Of a DNA stretch of 64,000 bases, positions 8,383-16,869 are shown piece by piece. Under the pieces are notes generated by a model. The model saw only the letters and a program-made list of their open reading frames with translations, was not told the DNA's origin and searched no databases. The position numbers and the translations under genes were made by a program. Within the stretch, counting starts at the first letter, position 1. Each line of letters begins with the position of its first letter. This DNA comes from Actinocatenispora thailandica. Lineage in GTDB: Bacteria; Actinomycetota; Actinomycetes; Mycobacteriales; Micromonosporaceae. The stretch covers positions 2,602,198 through 2,666,197 of the forward strand of contig NZ_AP023355.1 in NCBI RefSeq assembly GCF_016865425.1, given 5' to 3'.

Positions 8383-8792
8383 GGCACCGTCGTCGGAGCC
8401 ATCCCGGCGGTGCGGCGCCAGCGGGTGGCCCACACCGCGCAGTCGGAGACCGCGTCGACGGCCTGCTTGCGCTGCGCCGCGGACAGCGCAGGCAGCCCGG
8501 CGCCCCAGGCCTTCGCGGTGCGCTCCTCCAGCGTGACCGCGAGCCGCAGCGCGCTGGCCCGGTCGGTGACGGGCTGCGGTAGCGCATAACCCGGCGCGGC
8601 GGCCACCGGCGTCACGTGCTGCTTGGTCAGCGCCAGGGTCAACGCGTCCCGCCGGTCCCGGTGTGCCTGCTCGGCGTTGCGTGCGGCGGTCTGCTCGGTG
8701 CCGGTCAGCCTCGGTCCGAGCACGTCGTAGCCGTACACCGCGGCGTGTTCGGCCGCGAGCGCCTGCTGGAGTCGGTGCTGCGCGGGGGTCAT
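8364..8792 (-). CDS. ferritin-like domain protein (DUF4439 type)
   Basis: 142 mostly helical residues starting MTPAQHRLQQALAAEHAAVYGYDVLGPRL. The AAEHAAVYGYDVLG helix, RRDALTLAL and the LEERTAKAW helix match the four-helix ferritin-like domain catalogued as DUF4439 in actinobacteria. Glutamates and histidines sit where carboxylate ligands would be, but metal binding is not established for this family. Its ATG overlaps the stop of the upstream lipoprotein gene by 4 bp, so the two are translationally coupled and their products probably act together, perhaps at the membrane surface. Confidence 0.75.
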   Translation of the reverse strand: MTPAQHRLQQALAAEHAAVYGYDVLGPRLTGTEQTAARNAEQAHRDRRDALTLALTKQHVTPVAAAPGYALPQPVTDRASALRLAVTLEERTAKAWGAGLPALSAAQRKQAVDAVSDCAVWATRWRRTAGMAPTTVPFPGRP

Positions 8793-9268
8793 CGCAGTGC
8801 CTCCACGTGGCTCGCCCGGCAGGCCGCGATCGAGGCGAAGACCGTGGCGTACCGGTCGGGCGCAGTCAGGCAGGACTGCCGGGCGTGTTGCTCGGCCTGC
8901 TTCTCCTGCCCGGTCAGCGATCCGAGAGCGGCGTCGGCCGTGGCGGGCACCGCGCTGGCCGAGGGGGAGGCGGACGCCGAGCCGCTCGCGCTCGGTGCGG
9001 CGCTGCCGAGTTCGTGGTCGAGTTCCTGGACGTGCCGCCGGTGGTCCTCGCGGAGTGGCTTGAGCCGATCGGTCAGGTCCGGGTGGCGACGCAGCGTGGC
9101 GTCGTAGGCAGCGAGCAGCGCGAGGCTGTCCGCCCGTACCGGCAGGATCGGGCTCGGTGGCTGTGCCTTCGGGCTGTCCCGGCAGCCGGTGAGACCGGCG
9201 GTCAGCGTCACCGCCGCGGCGAGGCCGCCGGCCAGCACGCCTCGACGCGGCACGTTCGACGAAGCCAT
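8789..9268 (-). CDS. predicted Tat-type lipoprotein
   Basis: 159 residues. The N-terminus MASSNVPRRGVLAGGLAAAV has a twin-arginine-like motif and ends in the lipobox LTGC, so the mature protein should be lipid-anchored to the outer face of the membrane. The mature part has a helical segment (SLALLAAYDATLRRHPDLTDRL), a charged helix with REDHRRHVQELDHEL, and a Ser/Ala/Pro-rich linker (SASGSASASPSASAV) before a short helical end. It forms a two-gene operon with the ferritin-like protein, a pairing I have seen upstream of rimP in related genomes. Function unknown. Confidence 0.75.
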   Translation of the reverse strand: MASSNVPRRGVLAGGLAAAVTLTAGLTGCRDSPKAQPPSPILPVRADSLALLAAYDATLRRHPDLTDRLKPLREDHRRHVQELDHELGSAAPSASGSASASPSASAVPATADAALGSLTGQEKQAEQHARQSCLTAPDRYATVFASIAACRASHVEALR

Positions 9269-9438
9269 TCCCCATCCTCGGACGGCGCGCCGGTCGGCTC
9301 CGGCGAGCCGACCGGGCGGACACGGTCACGGTGTCCCACGACCCTACGCGATGCGGCCAGCGCCGCCCGGACCGTGGTCGCAACCACCCGTTGGGGCCGG
9401 AACCGGGTGGGTGGCCGTTCTTTCTCGCTACGGCGGGT

Positions 9439-9444
9439 TACGCT
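9439..9444 (+). promoter_or_regulatory. candidate -10 of the rimP-nusA-infB operon
   Basis: TACGCT fits the TAnnnT -10 pattern found repeatedly in this window and lies in a locally AT-richer stretch (ttctttctcgctacgg). It would give a leader of roughly 90 nt before rimP. No convincing -35 box is visible, so confidence is limited. Confidence 0.35.
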
Positions 9445-9543
9445 TCTCGTCGAGCCGCGTTGGATGTTCTGACGCGGCCTGAAGCGGATCTGGGGATGGT
9501 CACGCCGGCAGCGTCCGCCGCCGTCGTCGAGGGGAGGTGCGGC

Positions 9544-10191
9544 ATGAGTTCTCGCCCGCAACGCGCCGGCCGTGCGGCAGCGGCGCGCGGCGCCGGGGCA
9601 CGGCGCGAGCCGGCCGCCCGGGCGCCCCGCGGTGGCGGCCTCGGCGCGCACGCCGAACGGCTGCGGTCGCTGGTCGAGCCGGTCGTCGAGTCGGCCGGGT
9701 ACGACCTGGAGGGGCTGGACGTGTCCCGGGCCGGCCGGCGCAGCGTGCTGCGGGTGGTGGTGGACTCCGACGACGGGGTCGACCTCGACGCCGTGGCGGA
9801 GTTGTCCCGGGCGATCTCCGGGGCGTTGGACGGCGCGGAGTCCGACGGCGCGTTCGGCGCCGAGGCATACACGCTGGAGGTCACCTCGCCCGGGGTGGAC
9901 CGGCCGCTGCGGGAGCCGCGGCACTGGCGGCGCAACGTGGGTCGGTTGGTCTCGGTGCCGGTGGCCGAGCAGACGGTGGTGGGGCGGATCACCGCGGCGG
10001 ACATACCGGTCGAGGCCGGTGAATTGGGGGTCGAGATGGACGTGGCTGGTGCGCCACGCCGGATCCGGTACGCCGAACTGGGTCCGGGCAGGGTGCAGAT
10101 CGAGTTCGACCGGCCCGCCGGGGCCGGATCGGACGGCGCCGCGGCGGATGGTGCCGAGGCAGGCGTCACCGAGCCGGAGGAGGAGGCATGA
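9544..10191 (+). CDS. rimP: ribosome maturation factor RimP
   Basis: Assists maturation of the 30S subunit. 215 residues: a basic, low-complexity N-terminal extension (to about residue 35), the RimP N-domain ([60 protein letters not shown]) and the SH3-like C-domain, then an acidic tail ending EPEEEA. ATG 9544 follows a strong SD (GGGGAGG). Its 3' end overlaps the nusA start by 4 bp (ATGA), so the two are translationally coupled. First gene of the rimP-nusA-ylxR-infB operon. Confidence 0.93.
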   Translation: MSSRPQRAGRAAAARGAGARREPAARAPRGGGLGAHAERLRSLVEPVVESAGYDLEGLDVSRAGRRSVLRVVVDSDDGVDLDAVAELSRAISGALDGAESDGAFGAEAYTLEVTSPGVDRPLREPRHWRRNVGRLVSVPVAEQTVVGRITAADIPVEAGELGVEMDVAGAPRRIRYAELGPGRVQIEFDRPAGAGSDGAAADGAEAGVTEPEEEA

Positions 10192-11225
10192 ACATCGACC
10201 TGGCCGCCCTCCGCGCGCTGGAGCGCGAGCGCGACATTCCGTACGAGACGATCCTGAACACCATCGAGACCGCGCTGCTCACCGCGTACCGGCACACCGA
10301 CGGCGCGCACCCGCACGCCCGCGTCGAGATCGATCGGCGCACCGGCATCGCCGGGGTGTACGCGCAGGAGGTCGACGACGAGGGCACGGTGCTGCGGGAG
10401 TGGGACGACACCCCCGCCGACTTCGGCCGGATCGCCGCGATGACCGCGAAGCAGGTCATCCTGCAGCGGCTGCGGGAGGTGACCGACGAGGTCACCTACG
10501 GTGAGTACGTCGGCAAGGAAGGCGACATCGTCACCGGTGTGATCCAGGCGCACGAGGCCCGCGCGGAGAAGGGCATCGTGGTCGTCGACCTGGGCAAGAT
10601 CGAGGCGCTGCTGCCGCCGGCCGAGCAGGTTCCCGGCGAGTCGTACGAGCACGGCCAGCGCATCAAGTGCGTGATCGTGCACGTGGCCAAGGGGCTGCGC
10701 GGCCCGCAGATCACCCTGTCCCGGTCGCACCCGAACCTGGTCAAGCGGCTGTTCGGGCTGGAGGTACCGGAGATCAACGACGGCACCGTCGAGATCACCG
10801 CGATCGCCCGCGAGGCCGGTCACCGGACCAAGATCGCGGTGCGCTCCGGCGTGCCCGGGGTGAACCCGAAGGGCGCCTGTATCGGCCCGATGGGCGCCCG
10901 GGTCCGGTCGGTGATGAGCGAGCTGGACGGCGAGAAGATCGACATCATCGACTGGTCCGAGGACCCGGCCGAGTTCGTCGGTAACGCGTTGTCGCCGGCG
11001 AAGGCGCTGCGGGTCCAGGTGGTCGACGCTGCCGCCCGCGCCGCCCGGGTCGTGGTGCCCGACTACCAGCTGTCGCTGGCCATCGGTCGGGAGGGGCAGA
11101 ACGCCCGGCTCGCCGCGCGGCTGACCGGTTGGCGCATCGACATCCGGTCCGACGCCGAACCGGCTGGTAGCGCACCGCCCGAGGTGGCGGGTGGAGCGGT
11201 CGGCGCCGCCGATACCGCTCGCTGA
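10188..11225 (+). CDS. nusA: transcription termination/antitermination factor NusA
   Basis: Binds RNA polymerase and nascent RNA, modulating pausing, termination and antitermination. The 345-residue protein has the N-terminal polymerase-binding domain ([22 protein letters not shown]), the S1 domain from about residue 108 ([18 protein letters not shown]), and two KH domains ([39 protein letters not shown]). It lacks the long C-terminal acidic repeats of enterobacterial NusA, as usual for actinobacteria. Starts on the ATGA overlap with rimP and is followed by a strong hairpin before ylxR. Confidence 0.96.
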   Translation: MNIDLAALRALERERDIPYETILNTIETALLTAYRHTDGAHPHARVEIDRRTGIAGVYAQEVDDEGTVLREWDDTPADFGRIAAMTAKQVILQRLREVTDEVTYGEYVGKEGDIVTGVIQAHEARAEKGIVVVDLGKIEALLPPAEQVPGESYEHGQRIKCVIVHVAKGLRGPQITLSRSHPNLVKRLFGLEVPEINDGTVEITAIAREAGHRTKIAVRSGVPGVNPKGACIGPMGARVRSVMSELDGEKIDIIDWSEDPAEFVGNALSPAKALRVQVVDAAARAARVVVPDYQLSLAIGREGQNARLAARLTGWRIDIRSDAEPAGSAPPEVAGGAVGAADTAR

Positions 11226-11243
11226 ACCTGATATCGGGCACGC

Positions 11244-11286
11244 CCCGGTGCATCCCGGTCGAGCAGGATCGGCCAGATGCACCGGG
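11244..11286 (+). promoter_or_regulatory. long RNA hairpin between nusA and ylxR
   Basis: CCCGGTGCATC (11244-11254) pairs perfectly with GATGCACCGGG (11276-11286). Inside, CCGGTC pairs with GATCGG (one G-U), leaving a 7-nt loop and a 2-nt bulge, so the stem has about 17 bp. There is no U-run after it. It sits within an operon, so it is more likely a processing or attenuation element than a plain terminator. Confidence 0.7.
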
Positions 11287-11316
11287 TTCTGCCTGCCCGG
11301 CGGCCGAGGAGTAAGC

Positions 11317-11655
11317 TTGATCGCGGTACGTCGCGCGTCTCCGGTCCGCACGTGTGTGGGCTGCCGGCGTCGTGCGCCAGCCACCGTTCTGCTGCGTGTC
11401 GTGGCGGTTGCGGATCCGGCCGGTCTCCGGTTGGTTCCCGATCCGCTGCGCAGACTGCCGGGTCGGGGTGCCCATGTGCATCGTGATTCGGCCTGCGTTG
11501 CGCTGGCCCGGAAGCGTCGGGCCTTCGCTCGCGCGTTGCGGATCAGCTCCGCGTCGGGTGTCGACGACACGTTGGTCACGGAGCACGTGCGTGAGCACGC
11601 GGCAAACGGAACAGCCGACGGCATGGATCGTCCCGATCCGGCCCGAACGAACTAG
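11317..11655 (+). CDS. ylxR: YlxR family RNA-binding protein (RNase P modulator type)
   Basis: 112-residue basic protein of the YlxR/DUF448 family; a Firmicute member (RnpM) binds RNase P RNA. The family core is clear: VRTCVGCRRRAPATVLLRVVA, then GRGAHVHRDSACVALARKRRAFARAL. I chose the TTG at 11317-11319 because GAGGAG lies 5 nt upstream and it starts just before the conserved domain; longer in-frame starts reach back into nusA and would be odd. Position between nusA and infB is the conserved one. 112 bp separate it from infB. Confidence 0.88.
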   Translation: MIAVRRASPVRTCVGCRRRAPATVLLRVVAVADPAGLRLVPDPLRRLPGRGAHVHRDSACVALARKRRAFARALRISSASGVDDTLVTEHVREHAANGTADGMDRPDPARTN

Positions 11656-11722
11656 GTAGGTCGACCGACATGAGCGCACGATGAAGTCACTGTGATGAAC
11701 AGGCTTCGGGTGTTGCACGAGT

Positions 11723-11752
11723 GAGGTCGAGCGGGTCTGCCCGCCCGGCCTC
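11723..11752 (+). promoter_or_regulatory. hairpin just upstream of the infB ribosome-binding site
   Basis: GCGGG-tctg-CCCGC (11731-11744) is enclosed by GAGG/CCTC (11723-11726 with 11749-11752) across a 4x4 internal loop. It ends 6 nt before the infB SD (GAGGAG at 11758). It could affect initiation of IF2 synthesis; this is inference from position. Confidence 0.45.
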
Positions 11753-11767
11753 GAGATGAGGAGTGCA

Positions 11768-14731
11768 GTGGCAGGCAAGGCCCGCGTACATGAGCTCGCC
11801 AAAGAGTTCGGTACCGACAGCAAGAGCGTGCTCGCAAAGCTGAAAGACATGGGCGAGTTCGTGAAGTCCGCGTCCAGCACGGTGGAAGCACCGGTTGCGC
11901 GGCGGCTCCGCGACGTCCTGGCGGCGGAGCAGCAGAAGGCGGCCGGCGGCGAACAGCCGGCGAAGCCGGCGGCGAAGAAGGCCGCCCCGGCGAAGAAGGC
12001 GGCGGCCACGCCCGAGAAGGCGCCGGAGGCGCCGGTGGCCGAGAAGCCGGTGGCGAAGCCCGCCGCGACGCCCAAGCCGGGTCCGCGGCCCGGTCCGCGC
12101 CCGCGTCCGGGCGCGCCGAGCAAGCCGGCGAGCGCGCACGACATCGAGGTGGCGGCCGCCGAGGCTCGCGCCGCCCAGTTGAAGAAGGACCAGGAGGCTG
12201 CGGTCCGCGCCGCGCAGGAGGCGGCTCGGCAGCGTGCCGCGTCCGGCCCCGAGGAGCAGCCACCGGCCGCCGGCGGCGCCGGTGCGCCGGCCCGCCCGGG
12301 TCCGCGCCCGGGTCCGCGTCCCGGTCCGCAGGCGACCCCAGGTCCACGCCCGGCCCAGCGGCCCGGTCAGCGGCCCGGCGGTCGTCCCGCGCCGCGTCCG
12401 GGCAACAACCCGTTCGGAATCGGCCAGGGCGGCGGTTCGGCGCGTCCGGCCGCGGGTGCTGGTGGCCCGCGCCCCGGCGGCGACCAGCGTCCGCCGCGGC
12501 CGAGCCCGGCCTCGATGCCGCCCCGGCCCAGCCCGTCCCAGATGCCGTCGCAGCGGCCGGCCCGGCCCGGTGGGCCCGGCGGTCGTGGTGCCGGTGGCGG
12601 CCGTCCCGGTGGCGGCGGTGGCCGTCCCGGTGGTGGCGGTGGCTTCCGCGGTGGCGGCGGCGGTGCCGGTGGTGGCGGTGGCTTCCGCGGTGGCGGCGGC
12701 GGTGCCGGTGGTGGCGGTGGCTACCGCGGTGGCGGCGCACCGGCCGGCGGTGGCTTCCGTGGCGGTGGCCGCCCCGGTGGTGGCGGTCGCGGTCGGGGTG
12801 GCACCAGCGGTGCGTTCGGCCGGCCGGGTGGCCGTCCGAGTCGTGGTCGCAAGTCGAAGAAGCAGCGCAGGCAGGAGTTCGACAACCTGTCGGCACCGAC
12901 GATGAGTTCGGGTGCGCCGCGCGGCCAGGGCCAGACGGTCCGGCTGCCGCGGGGTGCCTCGCTGTCCGACTTCGCCGACAAGATCGACGCGAACCCGGGT
13001 TCGCTCGTCCAGGAGATGTTCAACCTGGGTGAGATGGTGACCGCGACCCAGTCGTGCACCGACGACACCCTGCTGCTGCTCGGCGAGCACCTCGGGTACG
13101 ACGTGCAGATCGTCAGCCCGGAGGACGAGGACCGTGAGCTGCTCGCGCAGTTCCACATCGATCTGGACGCCGACGTGGACGCCGCACGACTGGTGTCGCG
13201 CCCGCCGGTGGTGACCGTGATGGGTCACGTCGACCACGGCAAGACCAAGCTGCTGGACGCCATCCGGTCCACGCACGTGGTCGAGGGCGAGGCCGGCGGC
13301 ATCACCCAGCACATCGGTGCCTACCAGGTCGAGGTCGAGCACGAGGGTCAAGAGCGCAAGGTGACCTTCATCGACACCCCGGGCCACGAGGCGTTCACCG
13401 CCATGCGTGCCCGCGGTGCCCAGGTCACCGACATCGTGATCCTGGTGGTCGCGGCCGACGACGGCGTGATGCCGCAGACGATCGAGGCGTTGAACCACGC
13501 GAAGGCGGCCGAGGTGCCGATCGTGGTGGCGGTCAACAAGATCGACGTCGAGGGCGCCAACCCGGCGAAGGTCCGCCAGCAGCTGACCGAGTACGGCCTG
13601 GTCGCCGAGGAGTACGGCGGCGACACCATGTTCGTCGACATCTCCGCGAAGTCGCGGATCAACATCGACGGCGTGCTGGAGGCGGTGCTGCTGACCGCGG
13701 ACGCCTCGCTGGAGCTGACCGCTCCGGTGGACGGCTCGGCGCACGGCGTCGCGATCGAGGGTCACCTCGACAAGGGCCGCGGCCCGGTCGCCACCGTGCT
13801 GGTCCAGCAGGGCACCCTGCGGGTCGGTGACTCGATCGTCGCCGGCACCGGCCACGGCCGGGTCCGGGCGATGCTCGACGAGTACAGCCGGCCGGTCGAG
13901 GAGGCCGGGCCGTCACGCCCGGTGCTGGTGCTCGGCCTGACCGCGGTGCCGGGTGCCGGGGACACGTTCCTGGTGGCCGAGGACGACCGCACCGCCCGGC
14001 AGATCGCCGAGCAGCGGGAGGCCCGCAAGCGTGCCGCCGCGAACGCGTACTCGCGTGGCCGCGCGACGCTGGAGACCCTGATGGAGCAGGTGAAGGAGGG
14101 CCAGAAGGCCACCCTCGCCCTCATCCTCAAGGGCGACGTGTCCGGCTCGGTCGAGGCGTTGGAAGACGCCCTGGTCAAGCTGGACATCCCGGAAGAGGTG
14201 CAGCTGCGCATCATCCACCGGGGCGTCGGTGCGATCACCGAGAACGACGTCAACCTGGCGTCCGCGACGAGCGACTCGACGGCGACGATCATCGGGTTCA
14301 ACGTCCGGGCCGAGGGCAAGGTGCGCGACCTGGCCGAGCGCGAGGGCGTGGAGATCCGCTACTACACGGTGATCTACCAGGCCATCGAGGAGATCGAGTC
14401 GGCCCTCAAGGGCATGCTCAAGCCGGAGTACGAGGAGGTCGAGCTCGGTTCGGCGGAGATCCGCGCGGTCTTCAAGTCGAGCCGGATCGGCAACATCGCC
14501 GGCTGCATGGTCCGCTCCGGTGTGGTGCGGCGCAACGCCAAGGCGCGCCTGCTGCGCGACGGCGCCGTGGTCGCGGAGAACCTGTCGATCGCTTCGCTGA
14601 AGCGGGAGAAGGACGACGCGACCGAGGTCCGCGAGGGCTTCGAGTGCGGTCTGACGCTCGGTGGCTACAACGACATCAAGGTCGGTGACGTCATCGAGAA
14701 CTTCGAGATGCGCGAGAAGCCGCGCGCCTGA
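11768..14731 (+). CDS. infB: translation initiation factor IF-2
   Basis: GTPase that brings initiator tRNA to the 30S subunit and promotes subunit joining. 987 residues: IF2-N domain ([23 protein letters not shown]), then an unusually long low-complexity region (about 60-380) of Ala/Lys, Pro/Arg and Gly/Arg repeats, a second IF2-N-like segment ([20 protein letters not shown]), and the GTPase domain with GHVDHGKT (about 484), DTPGHEAF (about 536) and NKID (about 590), followed by the beta-barrel and C-terminal domains. GTG 11768 is chosen because GAGGAG precedes it and [14 protein letters not shown] is the usual start; an ATG 12 nt upstream overlaps that SD. Confidence 0.96.
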   Translation: MAGKARVHELAKEFGTDSKSVLAKLKDMGEFVKSASSTVEAPVARRLRDVLAAEQQKAAGGEQPAKPAAKKAAPAKKAAATPEKAPEAPVAEKPVAKPAATPKPGPRPGPRPRPGAPSKPASAHDIEVAAAEARAAQLKKDQEAAVRAAQEAARQRAASGPEEQPPAAGGAGAPARPGPRPGPRPGPQATPGPRPAQRPGQRPGGRPAPRPGNNPFGIGQGGGSARPAAGAGGPRPGGDQRPPRPSPASMPPRPSPSQMPSQRPARPGGPGGRGAGGGRPGGGGGRPGGGGGFRGGGGGAGGGGGFRGGGGGAGGGGGYRGGGAPAGGGFRGGGRPGGGGRGRGGTSGAFGRPGGRPSRGRKSKKQRRQEFDNLSAPTMSSGAPRGQGQTVRLPRGASLSDFADKIDANPGSLVQEMFNLGEMVTATQSCTDDTLLLLGEHLGYDVQIVSPEDEDRELLAQFHIDLDADVDAARLVSRPPVVTVMGHVDHGKTKLLDAIRSTHVVEGEAGGITQHIGAYQVEVEHEGQERKVTFIDTPGHEAFTAMRARGAQVTDIVILVVAADDGVMPQTIEALNHAKAAEVPIVVAVNKIDVEGANPAKVRQQLTEYGLVAEEYGGDTMFVDISAKSRINIDGVLEAVLLTADASLELTAPVDGSAHGVAIEGHLDKGRGPVATVLVQQGTLRVGDSIVAGTGHGRVRAMLDEYSRPVEEAGPSRPVLVLGLTAVPGAGDTFLVAEDDRTARQIAEQREARKRAAANAYSRGRATLETLMEQVKEGQKATLALILKGDVSGSVEALEDALVKLDIPEEVQLRIIHRGVGAITENDVNLASATSDSTATIIGFNVRAEGKVRDLAEREGVEIRYYTVIYQAIEEIESALKGMLKPEYEEVELGSAEIRAVFKSSRIGNIAGCMVRSGVVRRNAKARLLRDGAVVAENLSIASLKREKDDATEVREGFECGLTLGGYNDIKVGDVIENFEMREKPRA
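12629..12745 (+). repeat. 39-bp tandem repeat encoding Gly-rich RGG-like motif in IF-2
   Basis: Two perfect 39-bp copies (12629-12667, 12668-12706) and a diverged third encode [13 protein letters not shown] units, in which Phe/Tyr-Arg pairs are embedded in glycine. The surrounding region (about 12580-12830) is likewise Gly/Arg-rich. Confidence 0.85.
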
Positions 14732-14748
14732 CGCGCGACGTGTGACGG

Positions 14749-14782
14749 TGCTGGCCGGACCCCGCCCGGGGCCCGGCCAGCA
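14749..14782 (+). terminator. GC-rich terminator hairpin after infB
   Basis: TGCTGGCCGG (14749-14758) pairs perfectly with CCGGCCAGCA (14773-14782); the inner CCCC/GGGG extends the stem across an A-C mismatch. It lies 18 nt after the infB stop. No U-tract follows, which is common for actinobacterial terminators. Confidence 0.65.
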
Positions 14783-14832
14783 GCACGTCCGGGCCCGGGC
14801 ATCCCGGCGCCGGCCAGCGTCGAGCGGTGGCT

Positions 14833-14865
14833 CACCGAACCTCGGCGGGCCGGCGAGGTTCGGTG
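14833..14865. terminator. bidirectional terminator between infB and the DUF202 gene
   Basis: CACCGAACCTCG (14833-14844) and CGAGGTTCGGTG (14854-14865) form a perfect 12-bp stem with a 9-nt loop. It sits between convergent genes and 11 bp from the DUF202 gene stop, so it can serve both strands. Confidence 0.65.
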
Positions 14866-14875
14866 GGCGCCTCGC

Positions 14876-15235
14876 TCAGGAGGCCAGTTCGAGCACCGCG
14901 AAGGCCAGCAGGAAACTCGCCACCAGGACCACGCCGGCGACGATCGGCGCGGTGCCGCTGCCTCCCGGCAGCACGCCGGTGGCGATCGTGCGCCGGCCGC
15001 GCCGGTAGCGCACCGCACCGAAGACCAGCCCGGCGATCGCCACGGCGGTCAGGATGGCGCCGGCGCCGACGCCGCCGCGGCCGCCGAACCGGGCGGCGGC
15101 GAGCCCCAGCGCGAGCACCGCGAGGGCGGAGCGCAGCCACGACAGGTAGGTGCGTTCGTTGGCCAGGTGGTCCCGCCAGGCCGCGCTGCGGTCCAGGGTG
15201 GGCCGGTCGGCGTCGGGCGCTGGCTCGTCGGACAC
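14876..15235 (-). CDS. DUF202 (YidH-like) small membrane protein
   Basis: 119 residues. RDHLANERTYLSWLRSALAVLALGLA is the DUF202 signature (an NERTxLAWxR-type motif leading into the first membrane helix); two more hydrophobic helices follow (GAGAILTAVAIAGLVFGAV and IVAGVVLVASFLLAFAVL). Members are small inner-membrane proteins of unknown role. The GTG start gives MSDEPAPDADRPTLDRSAAW, a short acidic cytosolic tail. Head-to-head with the TRM11-like gene. Confidence 0.85.
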   Translation of the reverse strand: MSDEPAPDADRPTLDRSAAWRDHLANERTYLSWLRSALAVLALGLAAARFGGRGGVGAGAILTAVAIAGLVFGAVRYRRGRRTIATGVLPGGSGTAPIVAGVVLVASFLLAFAVLELAS

Positions 15236-15336
15236 GGCCTCATGCTGCCACCGTTGGGCGGCCGCCGGGGCCGTCTCCGCGCAGCGCTGGCAGAATCGTC
15301 GGTGACCGCACCGACAGCGAGGAGCACCGCACCGTC

Positions 15337-16365
15337 ATGGCCGAGTACGCGATCCTGCTGTTGCCGTCGCTGAACCGGGTGTACTCGCAGACCGCGGTGA
15401 CGCTGACCCGGCGGGAGCTGGCGGTGTTCGACGCCGCGGTGCTCGGTGGCAAGCTCACCGACGTCGCCGAGACCGAGATCGCCGGCGTGCCGTACGTGAC
15501 GTTCAGCGCCGACGCGCTGACCGACACCGACCTGGCGTTCCTTGCGAACCTGTCGTCGCGGTACGCGATGTTCGAACGGGTCGGTGAGCTGCTGCGGCCG
15601 GTCACGGCCACCCCGCTGGACCTGTTCGGGTCGGACCTGCTGACCATCCTCAAGTACCCGGGGAAGACGAACGAGCAGTTCACCAAGCTGCTGTTGAACG
15701 TCACGGCGCTGTCCACCGACCGGCCGGGCGACCTGCTCAGCCGCAAGCTCAGGGTGCTCGACCCGTTGTGCGGTCGCGGCACCACGCTCAACCAGGCGCT
15801 GATGTACGGGCTGTCGGTCGCCGGTGTCGACATCGACGGCAAGGACATCGACGCGTATGCGGCGTTCCTCAAGACCTGGCTGCGCACCGCGCGGATCAAG
15901 CACAAGGCGCAGTGGGCGCCGATCCGGCGCAACCGGGCGGTGCTCGCGCGGCGGTTCGACGTCGAGCTGGCGCCGACCAAGGAGCAGTACCGGGCCGGCG
16001 AGACGATCGACCTGACCGCGATCATCGGCGACACGGTCCACATCGGACAGTTCTTCCGGCATCGGTCGTTCGACGTGCTCGTCGCGGACGCGCCGTACGG
16101 AGTGGCGCACGGCAGCCACGGCCGCAGCGTGTCGCGCAGCCCGGTCGAGCTGATCGCCGCGTCGGCGCCGAGCTGGGCGCAGCTGCTGCGGCCGGGTGGC
16201 GCGTTCGGGCTGTCGTTCAACACCCATGTGTCGCGCCGGGCGCAGCTCGCCGAGATCCTCACCGACGCCGGGCTCACCGTCCTGGACGGCCCGGCGTACC
16301 AGGGGTTCGAGCATCGCGTCGACCAGGCGATCGTGCGCGACCTGCTGGTCGCCCGCCGGGACTGA
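15337..16365 (+). CDS. TRM11-type SAM-dependent RNA methyltransferase
   Basis: 342 residues. The C-terminal Rossmann domain has SAM motif I LDPLCGRGTTLNQAL (about residue 140) and a DAPYG catalytic motif in the position of the D/N-PPY motif of amino-methyltransferases, resembling Trm11/TrmG10 enzymes that methylate a guanine N2 in tRNA. The N-terminal 130 residues (AILLLPSLNRVYSQTAVTLT onward) do not clearly resemble THUMP and may supply RNA binding. The DAPY variant differs from the usual DPPY. ATG 15337; GAGGAG lies about 12 nt upstream, rather far. Placement between infB and the ylxP gene is unusual. Exact RNA target is unknown. Confidence 0.7.
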   Translation: MAEYAILLLPSLNRVYSQTAVTLTRRELAVFDAAVLGGKLTDVAETEIAGVPYVTFSADALTDTDLAFLANLSSRYAMFERVGELLRPVTATPLDLFGSDLLTILKYPGKTNEQFTKLLLNVTALSTDRPGDLLSRKLRVLDPLCGRGTTLNQALMYGLSVAGVDIDGKDIDAYAAFLKTWLRTARIKHKAQWAPIRRNRAVLARRFDVELAPTKEQYRAGETIDLTAIIGDTVHIGQFFRHRSFDVLVADAPYGVAHGSHGRSVSRSPVELIAASAPSWAQLLRPGGAFGLSFNTHVSRRAQLAEILTDAGLTVLDGPAYQGFEHRVDQAIVRDLLVARRD

Positions 16366-16383
16366 CCGGGGCCCGGCGGCCGA

Positions 16384-16480
16384 CGCGCTACTCCGGCGGC
16401 CGGCACCGCTACGCCCGGCATCGCCGCGCTACTCCGGCGGCCGGCACCGCTGCGCCATTCCGGCGCCCGGCACCGCCGCA
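16384..16480. repeat. 27-bp direct repeats in the gap before the DUF503 gene
   Basis: Two identical 27-bp copies (16384-16410 and 16425-16451; core CTACTCCGGCGGCCGGCACC) and a degenerate third (16457-16480). Each contains the palindromic CCGGCGGCCGG-type core. They lie between the TRM11-like stop and the DUF503 gene promoter. Confidence 0.8.
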
Positions 16481-16514
16481 GCACGCGGTTCGGCTGGCCC
16501 GCTACCGTGAGCAC

Positions 16515-16808
16515 GTGTATACCGGTACCGCGCTGTTCGACGTCCTGCTGCCCGAAGACAGCAACTCCCTCAAGGCGAAGCGGTCGTACGTGCGTCCCGT
16601 CGTGGCCGCGCTGCGCAAGCTCGACGTGGCCGTCGCCGAGGTCGGCGACCAGGAGCTGCACCGGCGCAGCCAGGTCGGCGTCGCCGCGGTCTCCGGCGAC
16701 AGCGGGCACCTGACCGAGGTGCTCGATGCCTGCGAGCGGCTCGTCGCCGGTCGCCCGGAACTCGAGCTGCTCTCGGTGCGCCGCCGCCGTTACGGCGCGG
16801 ACGACTGA
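16515..16808 (+). CDS. ylxP: DUF503 family protein (YlxP)
   Basis: 97 residues: TGTALFDVLLPEDSNSLKAKRSYVRPVVAALRKLDVAVAEVG is the DUF503 signature, a ferredoxin-like alpha/beta fold. In many Gram-positives this gene lies directly between infB and rbfA, which is where it falls here apart from the inserted genes; a ribosome-assembly role is suspected but unproven. The GTG start at 16515 is backed by TACCGT 6 nt upstream (16503-16508), the leaderless pattern. Convergent with the MFS gene. Confidence 0.85.
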   Translation: MYTGTALFDVLLPEDSNSLKAKRSYVRPVVAALRKLDVAVAEVGDQELHRRSQVGVAAVSGDSGHLTEVLDACERLVAGRPELELLSVRRRRYGADD

Positions 16809-16869
16809 GCCGGGCCCGACGCCTGGCGATGGCCCCGAGGGCCGGCGGCCGGGCCGGGCAGCGCGGCGG

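Noticed and set aside
9438-11624. 728-codon minus-strand frame opposite rimP and nusA
   Set aside because: Antisense shadow of two certain genes, low-complexity product.
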